The translations under genes were made by a program, and so were the position numbers. Below, in pieces: positions 8,249-16,734 of a stretch of DNA of 63,290 nt; position 1 is the first letter of the stretch; every line of letters begins with the position of its first letter. Below the pieces are notes generated by a model. That model saw nothing but the letters and a program-made list of their open reading frames with translations, did not search any database and was not told where the DNA came from. This stretch comes from Sphingomonadales bacterium (GTDB lineage Bacteria > Pseudomonadota > Alphaproteobacteria > Sphingomonadales > Sphingomonadaceae): positions 1-63,290 of the forward strand of contig JANXVZ010000046.1 of the NCBI GenBank assembly GCA_025351405.1, read 5' to 3'.

Positions 8249-9136
8249 TCACGCCGCGTCCTGCAGCGCTCCGGCGGGCACAGTCACCGCCAACGGCGGT
8301 CGTACCAGCGCGAGGACGATCAGCAGCAGCCCGATGACGATGAACGGCAAGGTCAGCAACTGCCCCATCGTCAACCCGCTCGGCAGAAAGCCGATCTGGC
8401 GATCGGGCTCGCGATAGTTTTCGACGACGACGCGCGCTATCCCATAGCCGACGCCGAACAAGCCCGCGAGCAGCCCCGGCCGCAGCCGCGCGCGCGTGCC
8501 CCAGTATAGCCATGTCAGCACCAGCAACAGCGCGGCGCCCTCCAATCCGGCTTCGAAAAGCTGCGATGGGTAGCGTGGCTCAGGGCCTGCGGCCGGGAAT
8601 ATGATCCCCCAGTTGCTGCCCGTCGGCCGGCCCCAGAGTTCGCCATTGACGAAATTGGCGAGGCGCCCCAGCCCCAGGCCGACCGGCGCCACGGTCGCCA
8701 CGCAATCGAGCACGCGCAACCCCGACACCCGGTTGACCATGCCGAACATGAAGATGGCGACGATAACGCCCATGATGCCGCCATGCGATGACATTCCGCC
8801 ATCCCACAGCCGGAAAATCTCGCCAGGGTGCGCCACATATTGGGCGCGGTTGTAGAACAGCACATAGCCGATGCGCCCCCCCAGGATGACACCGAGCGTG
8901 ACCCAGGTGATAAAGCTGTCGGTCTGTTCCTCGTTCATCGCCGGCGCCCAGGACCGCGCCATGCGCACCAGCAGCCACCAGCCGATGACGATACCGGCGA
9001 TATAGCTCAAGCTGTACCAGCGCAGGGCAAATGGGCCCAGCACAGTGCCAAATGCTTCTAATGGCGGGATGGTGAAGACGTCGGGCCGCAGCGGCAGGCT
9101 CATGAAGTCAATCGCCACCTGAAGCCCGTCAAACAC
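8249..9136 (-). CDS. lgt: prolipoprotein diacylglyceryl transferase
   Basis: The inner-membrane enzyme that transfers diacylglycerol from phosphatidylglycerol to the lipobox cysteine of prolipoproteins. It has about seven hydrophobic segments, the HGG loop in MSSHGGIMG, and the Lgt signature GRLANFVNGELWG. The C-terminal YREPD-QIGF-LTMGQLL block is also standard. Start: GTG at 9136 has GAAGGA eight bases upstream; ATG at 9103 is a possible shorter start. Lipoproteins in this window (32190, 56492, 59459) would be its clients. Confidence 0.95.
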   Translation of the reverse strand: MFDGLQVAIDFMSLPLRPDVFTIPPLEAFGTVLGPFALRWYSLSYIAGIVIGWWLLVRMARSWAPAMNEEQTDSFITWVTLGVILGGRIGYVLFYNRAQYVAHPGEIFRLWDGGMSSHGGIMGVIVAIFMFGMVNRVSGLRVLDCVATVAPVGLGLGRLANFVNGELWGRPTGSNWGIIFPAAGPEPRYPSQLFEAGLEGAALLLVLTWLYWGTRARLRPGLLAGLFGVGYGIARVVVENYREPDRQIGFLPSGLTMGQLLTLPFIVIGLLLIVLALVRPPLAVTVPAGALQDAA

Positions 9137-9221
9137 CAATGCAGTCCTTCGCAGCGCTTGCCCGTTGCGGGCGGGCGCACCATAACGGCGTCAAAGCAGA
9201 ACGCCAGTGGGGAGACCGGCC

Positions 9222-10403
9222 ATGGATCTTTTGGACACATTCCGCGCCGAAACACGCGCCTGGCTGGAGGCCAATTGCCCGGCCGAGATGCGGCAGCCGA
9301 TCGCGCGCGATGCCGATGTCTGCTGGGGTGGCCGCAACGTCAAGTTCACCGGCGAGGCCCAGCGGCTGTGGCTCGAGCGTATGGGTGCACGCGGCTGGAC
9401 GGTGCCGGAATGGCCACGCGAATATGGCGGTGGCGGGCTGAGCAAGGACGAAGCCAAGGTGCTCGCATCGGAAATGCGCCGGATCAAGGCGCGCTCGCCG
9501 CTGGCGTCGTTCGGCATCTGGATGCTCGGGCCGGCGCTGCTCAAATATGGCAACGAGGAACAGAAGCGCGAGCATCTGCCAAGGATCGCGCGTGGCGAAA
9601 TTCGCTGGTGCCAGGGCTATTCGGAGCCCGGCGCGGGTTCCGACCTTGCCTCCCTGCGCACCAGTGCCGAAGATATGGGCGACCATTACCTTGTCAATGG
9701 CCAGAAGGTGTGGACCAGCTATGCCGACAAGGCCGACTGGATCTTTTGCCTGGTGCGGACCGACAGCACCGCTGCCAAGCACCTCGGTATCAGCTTCCTT
9801 TTGTTCGACATGGCCTCGCCGGGGGTTTCGACCTCGCCGATCAAGCTGATTTCGGGCGCATCGCCGTTCTGCCAGACGTTTTTCGACAATGTGAAGGTGC
9901 CCAAGCAAAACCTGATGGGTGCCCCCGGCAAAGGCTGGGACATCGCCAAGTACCTGCTGACCCACGAGCGCGAGATGATCGGCGACATGGATGCCGGGGG
10001 CCAGCGCGATTCGGTCAGCCAGATCGCCCGGCGGACCCTGGGCATGGACGCCGCCGTGCTCGCCGATACCGGGTTGCGCACCGACATCGTTCGCCACGAG
10101 ATCAACGCCTGGGCCTTTGCGCTGACGATGGAGCGGGTCAAGGACGAGGCCAAGGCAGGCCAGGGTGTCGGCGCGCTGTCGTCGATGCTGAAATATTATG
10201 GCACCGAATTGAACAAGGATCGCCAGCAACTGCTGATGTCGGTGGCCGGTAGCGATGGCCTTGCGTGGGAAGGCCCGGCGGAGGGCGAAGGCGACCTGGC
10301 GCGCGGCTGGCTGCGCTCCCGCGCCAACTCGATCGAAGGTGGCACCAGCGAGATCAACCTCAATATCATCGCCAAGCGCGTGCTGTCCCTGCCTGGCGCG
10401 TAA
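9222..10403 (+). CDS. acyl-CoA dehydrogenase, first subunit of a pair
   Basis: A 393-residue FAD flavoprotein of the acyl-CoA dehydrogenase family. Visible motifs are GYSEPGAGSDLASL (FAD contact, middle domain), QKVWTSYA, and the C-terminal SIEGGTSEINLNIIAKRVL that carries the region of the catalytic Glu in this branch. ATG at 9222 is chosen because GGGGAG lies seven to eight bases upstream. It is followed after 126 bp by a second, differently built acyl-CoA dehydrogenase, an arrangement known for alpha2beta2 enzymes acting on bulky CoA esters such as steroid side chains. Substrate unknown. Confidence 0.92.
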   Translation: MDLLDTFRAETRAWLEANCPAEMRQPIARDADVCWGGRNVKFTGEAQRLWLERMGARGWTVPEWPREYGGGGLSKDEAKVLASEMRRIKARSPLASFGIWMLGPALLKYGNEEQKREHLPRIARGEIRWCQGYSEPGAGSDLASLRTSAEDMGDHYLVNGQKVWTSYADKADWIFCLVRTDSTAAKHLGISFLLFDMASPGVSTSPIKLISGASPFCQTFFDNVKVPKQNLMGAPGKGWDIAKYLLTHEREMIGDMDAGGQRDSVSQIARRTLGMDAAVLADTGLRTDIVRHEINAWAFALTMERVKDEAKAGQGVGALSSMLKYYGTELNKDRQQLLMSVAGSDGLAWEGPAEGEGDLARGWLRSRANSIEGGTSEINLNIIAKRVLSLPGA

Positions 10404-10450
10404 ATGCCTGGCGCGTAACTGCCTGGCGCGCAAACGCCGGGCTCGTAGCG
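10391..10450 (+). repeat. 15-bp tandem repeat overlapping a stop codon
   Basis: Three close copies of GCCTGGCGCGTAAAT (10391, 10406, 10421) and a degenerate fourth (10436). The first copy includes the last codons and TAA stop of the acyl-CoA dehydrogenase gene, so the stop is duplicated downstream. It fills the intergenic space before the second dehydrogenase. Confidence 0.85.
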
Positions 10451-10529
10451 CCGCACGCACCACGGCGCGCCTGACCCTTACATCCACCAATGGTCCCGGC
10501 CTTGCGAGGCGGGACACGAGGAAGACCCC

Positions 10530-11669
10530 ATGGCCCTGACCCTCACCGACGACCAGAAGATGATCCGCGAATCCGCGGACGGCTTCTTCCGGACCGAGGC
10601 CCCCGTGTCCCAGCACCGCAAGCTGCGCGATACCGCCGACGCAACCGGCTTTGACCGCGCCACATGGGCGAAGATGGCGGAGATGGGGTTTGCCGGCGTC
10701 CTCGTTCCCGAGGCGCATGGCGGCGCCGGCTTCGGTCATGTCGCCGCCGGCCTGATCATGGAGGCAATCGGCCGCAACCTGTCGGCGGCGCCGATGCTTT
10801 CAACCGCGATCCTGGGGACCACCGCGCTCGTGACCGGCGGGTCGGCGGAACAGCAGGCGCGCTACCTGCCGCTGATTGCCGAGGGCAAGCGCTTGTTTGC
10901 GCTGGCCGCCGACGAGGCCGCCCGCCACGCGCCGGCGCATGTCGCCACCACGGCAACGCCTTCGGGAAACGGCTTCAAACTCAATGGCACCAAGGGCTTC
11001 GTCCTCGATGGCCATGTCGCCGATACATTGATTGTCGCCGCCCGCACCAGCGGCGACCATGACAGCCGGGATGGCATCACCTTGTTCCTTGTCGATGCGA
11101 CATCCGCCGGCATCGCAATCGAGCGCCGCGCCATGGTCGACAGCCGCAACGCCGCGCGCATCAGCTTCGATGATGTACAGGTCGATGGGGCCGATGTGCT
11201 CGGTGCCGTCGGCGAAGGGTTCGGAATCCTTGAAAAGGTTCTCGACGCCGGACGCGCCTGCCTTGCCGCCGAAATGCTGGGGGTATCGTCTGAAAGCTTC
11301 GCGCGCACTGTCGACTACCTCAAGCAGCGCGAACAGTTCGGCCAGAAGATTGGCAGTTTCCAGGCGCTCCAGCACCGGGCCGCACATCTGTTCTGCGAAG
11401 TCGAGCTGGCCCGTTCGACCATGCTGCGTGCACTGGTGGCGCTCGATAGCTGCGACGATCGTTCCAGCCAGTTCGCTTCGCTCGCCAAGGCCAAATGCGG
11501 CGAAGTCGCCAAGCTGGCGACCAATGAAGCCGTCCAGATGCATGGCGGCATCGGCATGACCGACGACTTCGATATCGGATTTTTCATGAAACGCGCCCGC
11601 GCCGCGCAGGAAACCTTTGGCGACATCGCCTTTCACGGCGACCGGCTGGCGCGAATGATGGGGTATTGA
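10530..11669 (+). CDS. acyl-CoA dehydrogenase, second subunit of the pair
   Basis: A 379-residue acyl-CoA dehydrogenase homologue. The N-terminal domain and a C-terminal helical domain (MLGVSSESFARTVDYLKQREQFG, VQMHGGIGMTDDFDIGFF) are clear. The last part ends in KRARAAQETFGD-HGDRLARMMGY and lacks the EGT/EGGTSE block that carries the catalytic base in the first subunit; the middle-domain FAD loop is also poorly kept (ALAADEAARHAP). This asymmetry fits the non-catalytic partner of a heterotetramer. GAGG/GAAG-like ribosome-binding bases precede the ATG. Confidence 0.9.
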   Translation: MALTLTDDQKMIRESADGFFRTEAPVSQHRKLRDTADATGFDRATWAKMAEMGFAGVLVPEAHGGAGFGHVAAGLIMEAIGRNLSAAPMLSTAILGTTALVTGGSAEQQARYLPLIAEGKRLFALAADEAARHAPAHVATTATPSGNGFKLNGTKGFVLDGHVADTLIVAARTSGDHDSRDGITLFLVDATSAGIAIERRAMVDSRNAARISFDDVQVDGADVLGAVGEGFGILEKVLDAGRACLAAEMLGVSSESFARTVDYLKQREQFGQKIGSFQALQHRAAHLFCEVELARSTMLRALVALDSCDDRSSQFASLAKAKCGEVAKLATNEAVQMHGGIGMTDDFDIGFFMKRARAAQETFGDIAFHGDRLARMMGY

Positions 11670-11690
11670 GACGCGGGGTCGCCAACGAAA

Positions 11691-11716
11691 ACGGGCGGAC
11701 CGCCAGGCCCGCCCGT
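11691..11716. terminator. bidirectional terminator between convergent genes
   Basis: Perfect 8-bp arms ACGGGCGG and CCGCCCGT around a 10-base loop, lying between the plus-strand dehydrogenase and the minus-strand fasciclin gene. On the minus strand the stem is followed by TTTTCG, so it should end the fasciclin transcript best. Confidence 0.75.
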
Positions 11717-11757
11717 CCGTTGTAAAAGCGCGCCCTGCAGGGCGCCGACTCTCCGGC

Positions 11758-12339
11758 TTACTTCGGCAGCAGCACGGTATCGACGACGTGGATGACGCCG
11801 TTCGACTGGTAGACATTGGCGATGGTGACGGTCGACTTGCGGCCGCTTTCGTCGGTCAGCATCAGCTTCTTGCCCATCATCATCGCGGTCAGCTTGCCGC
11901 CGGCGACGGTGGTCAGTTCCGCCTTGCCATGACCCGCCTTGATAGCGGCAGCGATGGCCTTTGAATCCATCGAGCCCGACACGACGTGATAGGTCAGGAT
12001 GCCCGAAAGCTTGTCCTTGTTTTCAGGCTTGAGCAGCGTTTCAACGGTACCGGCCGGCAGCTTGGCAAAGGCGGCGTTGGTCGGCGCGAACACCGTGAAC
12101 GGGCCTGGACCGGACAGTGTTTCGACAAGGCCAGCGGCCTTCACCGCGGCGACGAGGGTGGTGTGATCCTTGGAGTTGACGGCATTCTGGATGATATTCT
12201 TGGTCGGGTACATCGCAGCGCCGCCAACCATCACGGTCTTTGCGGTCATCAGCTTGGCCTGTGCCGGAACAACGGCAAGGCCGGCAGCAGCAACGGCGAA
12301 CAGTGCGGCACGCAGGGTGGTCTTGGACATCGTCATCAT
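11758..12339 (-). CDS. secreted fasciclin (FAS1) domain protein
   Basis: A 193-residue protein with a cleavable signal peptide (LRAALFAVAAAGLAVVPAQA) and one FAS1 domain: TLVAAVKAAGLVETL, PFTVFAPTNAAFAKLP, ILTYHVVSG and GVIHVVDTVLLP are the usual H1/H2 boxes. FAS1 proteins mediate adhesion or surface interactions. GAGGAG precedes the first ATGs. It lies directly downstream of an ECF sigma/anti-sigma pair but has its own 100-bp upstream gap with a promoter-like sequence, so it is a likely target of that sigma factor, as MPT70/MPT83 are of SigK in mycobacteria. Confidence 0.93.
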   Translation of the reverse strand: MMTMSKTTLRAALFAVAAAGLAVVPAQAKLMTAKTVMVGGAAMYPTKNIIQNAVNSKDHTTLVAAVKAAGLVETLSGPGPFTVFAPTNAAFAKLPAGTVETLLKPENKDKLSGILTYHVVSGSMDSKAIAAAIKAGHGKAELTTVAGGKLTAMMMGKKLMLTDESGRKSTVTIANVYQSNGVIHVVDTVLLPK

Positions 12340-12380
12340 TGTCTCCTCAACATATTACATCGGTCCGTGTGGGACGAATG

Positions 12381-12409
12381 CTTTACGTGGTGGGGCACGA
12401 TACGGATGC
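12381..12409 (-). promoter_or_regulatory. candidate ECF-type promoter of the fasciclin gene
   Basis: On the minus strand GCATCC and TAAAG are separated by 18 bases, a spacing and composition like alphaproteobacterial ECF promoters. Transcription would start about 35 bases before the fasciclin start codon. The match is by eye and the consensus of this sigma factor is unknown. Confidence 0.35.
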
Positions 12410-12439
12410 GTTGCATATCGCCGAATTTCGCGACTGCGT

Positions 12440-13162
12440 CTAAACGGCGCTCAACACGCCTTTTGCGACGACCGGGCCCGTCGGCAGTCCGGTCGGGGAA
12501 CCGCCCAGCGGCTCGATGGTGATCGCCAGGGTCGATCCGGAATGCAAACCGGCGAGGCGTTGCGCCGAAATGGTATGGGCATTGGGGCCGGCAATATCGA
12601 TGACGCCCAGCGAGCGAGGCGGCTTGTCGGCTTCGATGACCCACAATTCCGGCGATTTGCGGCCGTCTTCGCGATGCGTTGCCGGGGTCAGCACCACGGC
12701 GCCGCGCAGCGGGTCATAGGCGGCGGCGAGCAGCGGCTTGCCATCGTCTCCCGCCAGCGAGGCAACCAGCATCTGCGGGGGTGCGCCGGCGGGCGGTGAA
12801 ATCTGGGTGATGGCGATCGCGGCCGCCGCAACGCCGGCCATCGCAAGCCCGCGCCACAGCGCCAGGCTGTTCCACAGGCCGGTCTGCGGCGACGGGGCGG
12901 TGGCTCGCCGCGGTGAAGGCGCGATTTCCGCTTCGACCGCCGCCCATACCGTCGGCGCTGGTACGGCCGGTGCGATTCCATCGGCGAGAGGCGCCAGCCG
13001 GGCATTCCAGTCTTCCACCCGGGCGCGGAATGCCGGATCGGAGCGCATCCGCGCTTCGGCTGCACGGCGTTCGTCACGTCCAAGCGCGCCCAGCGCCATA
13101 TCCATGGCCAGCGCTTCGTCCGCGTCAAAAGGTTCGCCGGCCATCATCATGTCATCGCTCAT
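12440..13162 (-). CDS. anti-sigma factor, RskA-like
   Basis: A 240-residue single-pass membrane protein. The cytoplasmic N-terminal half (ALAMDMALGALGRDERRAAEARM) is the anti-sigma helix bundle typical of RskA/anti-SigK proteins and lacks the HxxxCxxC zinc motif. One membrane helix (LAMAGVAAAAIAITQI, near residue 110) is followed by an extracytoplasmic RskA-type domain with LLAAAYDPLRGAVVLTPA and LWVIEADKPPRSLGVI. It would hold the ECF sigma factor at the membrane until released. Its start overlaps the sigma gene stop (ATGA). Confidence 0.92.
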   Translation of the reverse strand: MSDDMMMAGEPFDADEALAMDMALGALGRDERRAAEARMRSDPAFRARVEDWNARLAPLADGIAPAVPAPTVWAAVEAEIAPSPRRATAPSPQTGLWNSLALWRGLAMAGVAAAAIAITQISPPAGAPPQMLVASLAGDDGKPLLAAAYDPLRGAVVLTPATHREDGRKSPELWVIEADKPPRSLGVIDIAGPNAHTISAQRLAGLHSGSTLAITIEPLGGSPTGLPTGPVVAKGVLSAV

Positions 13163-13734
13163 CGCGCGAACTCGGTACCGTCGACCAGGCCCGACTTCAT
13201 GCGCGCCAACCCGCGCCGCACCCAGCTTTTCAAGGTGCCGACCGGAACGCCTTCGCGCGCTGCCAGTGCCTCGTAGGTCAGGCCTTCGAAATAGCAGCTG
13301 CGGATCGCAGCGGCATGGCGTGGTTCCAGCCCGGCGAGGGCATCATGAATCCGCGCGGCGTCGCTCGCCGTGTCGATTATGGCATCGGCCAACGGGCTGT
13401 CGTCGCGCACCTCGGCGGCCTCGTCGAGCGGCGCCGAGGGGCGGCTGCCACGAGCGCGCAGGCGGTCGATGGCGCGGTTGCGCGCGATCGTCGCCATCCA
13501 CGTCACCGGGCTGGCGCGCGTCGCGTCGAATTCGGCCGCCTTGCGCCAGACCGTCACAAAAACCTCCTGCAGGACATCTTCCGCTTCGCCCCTCTCGGGC
13601 AAGATACGCAGGATGATGCCAAATAGCTTCGCCGAAGTGCGATCGTAGAAATCGCGAAAGGCGAATTGGTCGCCATCGGCGGCCCGCGCCAACAGCGCCG
13701 CCAGCTCGGCGGCTCCGGGGGAGACGTTGCTCAC
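13159..13734 (-). CDS. ECF RNA polymerase sigma factor, SigK-like
   Basis: A 191-residue extracytoplasmic-function sigma factor. Region 2 contains FRDFYDRTSAKLFGIILRI and GEAEDVLQEVFVTVWRKAAEFD; region 4 has the helix-turn-helix LTYEALAAREGVPVGTLKSWVRRGL. The 3' overlap with an RskA-like anti-sigma gene and the fasciclin gene beyond match the SigK module. Unusually, its start codon also overlaps the stop of mlaF (ATGA), so it is tied translationally to a lipid-transport operon. No autoregulatory promoter can be placed in the zero-length gap. Confidence 0.94.
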   Translation of the reverse strand: MSNVSPGAAELAALLARAADGDQFAFRDFYDRTSAKLFGIILRILPERGEAEDVLQEVFVTVWRKAAEFDATRASPVTWMATIARNRAIDRLRARGSRPSAPLDEAAEVRDDSPLADAIIDTASDAARIHDALAGLEPRHAAAIRSCYFEGLTYEALAAREGVPVGTLKSWVRRGLARMKSGLVDGTEFAR

Positions 13735-14489
13735 AAGCGTTTCAGCTGCATCTTGATCGGACCCTCGGCACGACCATGAACGAATTGATCGACGAACGGG
13801 TTGCCGGCGGAATCGATACCATCACGTGGCCCGTGCCAGACGATACGGCCCTGGTAGAGCATCGCCACGCTGTCGGCGATCTTGCGCACGCTCGCCATGT
13901 CGTGGGTGATGGTCAACGCCGTGATCTTCAGGTCGGTGACCAGCGTGCGGATCAGGTCGTTGATGACATCGGCCATGATCGGATCGAGACCCGTCGTCGG
14001 TTCGTCGAAAAACAGGATCTCGGGCTTGGACGCGATGGCGCGTGCGAGGGCGACGCGCTTCTGCATTCCGCCGGAAAGTTCGGACGGTCGCAGGTCGGCA
14101 ACATCGGCACCAAGGCCGACCCGCGCCAATGTATCGACCGCCGCCGCCCGGCGATCGGCCGCCGAGCCATCGAGAGCAAAGCTGACATTGCGCCAGACGC
14201 TGAGCGAATCGAACAGCGCACCACCCTGGAACAACATCCCGAACCGCGCCTGGTGGGCTGCCAGCGCCCGCCCCTTGAGGCCGACAACCTCGGCACCATC
14301 GACCTGGATGCTGCCCGAATCGGGACGCAGCAGTCCCAATATGCACTTGATCATCACCGACTTGCCGGTCCCCGAACCACCGATGATGACCATCGATTCG
14401 CCCGTGGCAATATCGAGGTCGACGCCGTCGAGCACCACCTTGGCGCCGAAGCGCTTGTGGACATCGCGAAGACGAATCTTGGGCGTCAT
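13731..14489 (-). CDS. mlaF: phospholipid ABC transporter ATP-binding protein MlaF
   Basis: A 252-residue ABC ATPase that powers MCE-type lipid transport at the inner membrane. It has Walker A GGSGTGKS, the Q-loop FQGGALFDSLSVWRNV that is typical of MlaF, signature LSGGMQKR, Walker B ILFFDEPTTGLDP and the H-loop THD. The start ATG at 14489 overlaps the mlaE stop. The MCE-domain partner (mlaD) is not next to it and must be elsewhere. Confidence 0.94.
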   Translation of the reverse strand: MTPKIRLRDVHKRFGAKVVLDGVDLDIATGESMVIIGGSGTGKSVMIKCILGLLRPDSGSIQVDGAEVVGLKGRALAAHQARFGMLFQGGALFDSLSVWRNVSFALDGSAADRRAAAVDTLARVGLGADVADLRPSELSGGMQKRVALARAIASKPEILFFDEPTTGLDPIMADVINDLIRTLVTDLKITALTITHDMASVRKIADSVAMLYQGRIVWHGPRDGIDSAGNPFVDQFVHGRAEGPIKMQLKRL

Positions 14490-15283
14490 GAACCAAAGAC
14501 GATGACGGTGATGACCAGATTGGCCATCAGGATGAGGATGAACGCCGAAACCACGGCGTTGGTGGTGGCACGGCCGACCCCCGCCGCCCCGCCGCTCGAA
14601 TGATAGCCGTGGTAGCATCCCATCAGCGCGATGAAGAAGCCGAAGACCGCCGCCTTGACCATCGACGAGCTGATATCGTCCCATTTCAGATATTGCGCGG
14701 TGGTGTTGAGATAGGCGGCGGCGTTGAAATGCAGCCGCCCGGTCGCGAGCAGGAAGCCGCCCATGACCCCGAGCGCGTTCGACACCAGCACCAGCAACGG
14801 CATCACCAGTACGGCGGCGACGATCCGCGGCCCGACAAGATACTGGAACGGATCGGTTCGCAGCGTCGTCAGCGCGTCGATCTGTTCGGTGACGCGCATG
14901 GTGCCGAGTTCGGCCGCCATGGCGCTGGCGACGCGCCCGGCCACCATCAACCCGCCCAGGACCGGACCCAGTTCACGCACGATGCCGATGACCGTCACCG
15001 CGGGCACCGTGGATGCCGCATTGAATCGGCTGCCGCCGATATAGATCTGCTGCGCCAGCGCCGACCCGGTGAACACCGCCGTCAGCCCGACTACCGGCAG
15101 GGAGAACCAGCCGATCTTGAGCATCTGTTCGACCAGTTGCGCCGGATACCAGGGCGGACGGACGATGCGACCCAGAACGACCAGCGCGAACCGCGTCAAC
15201 CGCCCGACGCTGGCAAACAGCCCGATGACAACGCTGCCGAGCGCGATCAGGGCATGGAAAAGGGTGGTGGCGAATGCAGTCAT
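14486..15283 (-). CDS. mlaE: phospholipid ABC transporter permease MlaE
   Basis: A 265-residue inner-membrane permease of the MlaE/YrbE family with about five membrane helices. Family blocks seen are FTGSALAQQIYIGGSRF, VIGIVRELGPVLGGLMVAGRV, MRVTEQIDALTTLRTDPFQYLVGPR and a C-terminal GVGRATTNAVV. With MlaF it moves phospholipids for outer-membrane asymmetry. It overlaps alr upstream and mlaF downstream by four bases each. Confidence 0.94.
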   Translation of the reverse strand: MTAFATTLFHALIALGSVVIGLFASVGRLTRFALVVLGRIVRPPWYPAQLVEQMLKIGWFSLPVVGLTAVFTGSALAQQIYIGGSRFNAASTVPAVTVIGIVRELGPVLGGLMVAGRVASAMAAELGTMRVTEQIDALTTLRTDPFQYLVGPRIVAAVLVMPLLVLVSNALGVMGGFLLATGRLHFNAAAYLNTTAQYLKWDDISSSMVKAAVFGFFIALMGCYHGYHSSGGAAGVGRATTNAVVSAFILILMANLVITVIVFGS

Positions 15284-16320
15284 CGGTAGATGCGGGCATA
15301 GCGATGCCCCAAGCCGGTAAGCAACTCATATTCCGACCGGCCAGCAGCGCGCGCCGTCGCAGCCAGGTCGAATTCGATATCCAGCCAGTCGCCCTCGGCG
15401 ACCGGCGGCGCATCGGTGATATCGAAGGCGGTCAGGTCCATGGCCACCCGCCCGGCCACGGGTGCAACGCTGCCACCGATGCGGGCACTGCCGCTGTTCG
15501 ACAGGCTGCGCGCATAGCCATCGGCATAGCCCAGCGCGACGACCGCCAGCCGTGTCGGGCGTCGTGCCACGAACGTCGCCCCATAGCCGACGCTGTCGCC
15601 GGCCGGCACGTCGCGCAGTTGCAGCACGCGCGCCGAAATGCGCGCCACGGCAGACAGTCGCGTGCCGTCCGGTGCCACGCCGCCGCCATACAACCCGATA
15701 CCGATGCGGGTCAGGTCGAAATGAAAGTCCGCGCCCAGCCCGACGCCGCCCGAATTGGCGAGGCTGCAGCGCCGCGCCGGAATTTGCTTGGCCAAGGTGG
15801 CGAAACGAGCGCGCTGGGTCTGGTTGAGAGGGTGCGTCGCATCCTCAGCGCAGGCGAGGTGGCTGTGCAGCGTATCGATCTGCAATCCGTCGAGCAGCCC
15901 CGACAGCGCATCGTCGGCGCTGAGGCCAAGGCGGTTGAGGCCGGTATCGACCATGACATCGCAAGCACGGCCGGTTTCGCGCCATGCCCGCACCTGCGCC
16001 GGGCTGACCAGCACCGGCACCGCCCGGCTCGCCAGCGCCGCCGGCATTTCATCGGCGCACGCACCATGGAGCACCGCCACGCGCACGTCGCCCGGCAACG
16101 TCGGCAGCGCCGCCGCTTCGGCCCAATGCGCCACGAACAGATCCCGGCATCCCGCCGCGACCAGCGCCAGCGCTGCCTCTGCAGCCCCCAGTCCATAGCC
16201 ATCGGCCTTGATCGCGGCACCGCATTCGGCCGCCCCTCCGGCGTCGCGAAAGACCCGCCAGTTGCGCACCAGCGCAGCGGTATCGACAGTAAGGCGGGCA
16301 GAAAGTGGCGGCGACATCAT
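15280..16320 (-). CDS. alr: alanine racemase
   Basis: A PLP enzyme of 346 residues that interconverts L- and D-alanine for peptidoglycan. The PLP lysine is in AAIKADGYGLGA, and the second catalytic tyrosine in SVGYGATFVA. LHSHLACAED and IGIGLYGG are standard blocks. It is the first gene of the overlapping run alr-mlaE-mlaF-sigma-anti-sigma, so the promoter should lie in 16321-16436. Confidence 0.94.
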   Translation of the reverse strand: MMSPPLSARLTVDTAALVRNWRVFRDAGGAAECGAAIKADGYGLGAAEAALALVAAGCRDLFVAHWAEAAALPTLPGDVRVAVLHGACADEMPAALASRAVPVLVSPAQVRAWRETGRACDVMVDTGLNRLGLSADDALSGLLDGLQIDTLHSHLACAEDATHPLNQTQRARFATLAKQIPARRCSLANSGGVGLGADFHFDLTRIGIGLYGGGVAPDGTRLSAVARISARVLQLRDVPAGDSVGYGATFVARRPTRLAVVALGYADGYARSLSNSGSARIGGSVAPVAGRVAMDLTAFDITDAPPVAEGDWLDIEFDLAATARAAGRSEYELLTGLGHRYARIYR

Positions 16321-16436
16321 CCAGTCACTGGCTTAGCGGCATGGCGCAAGACTGTCACCGCGCCTATTCATGGCGCCGCAAGCTGAATCGCTTTATACAG
16401 GCGGCTGACGGATGACCGTCGTTTGGACCTGACCCG

Positions 16437-16646
16437 ATGAAACGCTTTGTTGCCGCCTTCGCCTTGCTCGCCGCCATCGCCGCTCCGGCGTTGGCGCAAA
16501 GCCAGCCGCGCCCCGATACGGAGTTCTGTGCCAAGATGCGTGCCCAGCACCCCGGCGGCATATGCTCGCCCAAGGGCGAATATGTCACACCGGACAAGGT
16601 CTACATGCCCGACGGCAAGGTAGTGAACCGCTCGACGGGCGGCTGA
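16437..16646 (+). CDS. small secreted protein of unknown function
   Basis: A 69-residue protein with a clear signal peptide (MKRFVAAFALLAAIAAPALA, cleavage after ALA). The mature part of about 49 residues is polar, with two cysteines (EFCAKM, GGICSPKG) that could form one disulfide in the periplasm, and short YVTPDKVYMPDGKVV turns. I do not recognise the family. It is divergent from alr, with 116 bp between, and its GC-rich codon use matches the neighbours. Confidence 0.75.
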   Translation: MKRFVAAFALLAAIAAPALAQSQPRPDTEFCAKMRAQHPGGICSPKGEYVTPDKVYMPDGKVVNRSTGG

Positions 16647-16734
16647 CGACCGGAGAGTCTCGCACAGAAGCGTCAAGGCTCGGGTTATGCGGGCGTCCTT
16701 GACCGCCAGATGAGACATCCGGGGGGACGGCACC

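Noticed and set aside
10391-10450. Direct repeats considered as a CRISPR array.
   Set aside because: The units are 15 bp, contiguous without spacers, and no cas gene is near.
9129-10739. A 536-codon minus-strand frame over the acyl-CoA dehydrogenases.
   Set aside because: Antisense shadow; low-complexity Arg/His-rich product.
12440-13162. Zinc-binding anti-sigma factor.
   Set aside because: No HxxxCxxC motif in the N-terminal part; RskA-type layout fits better.
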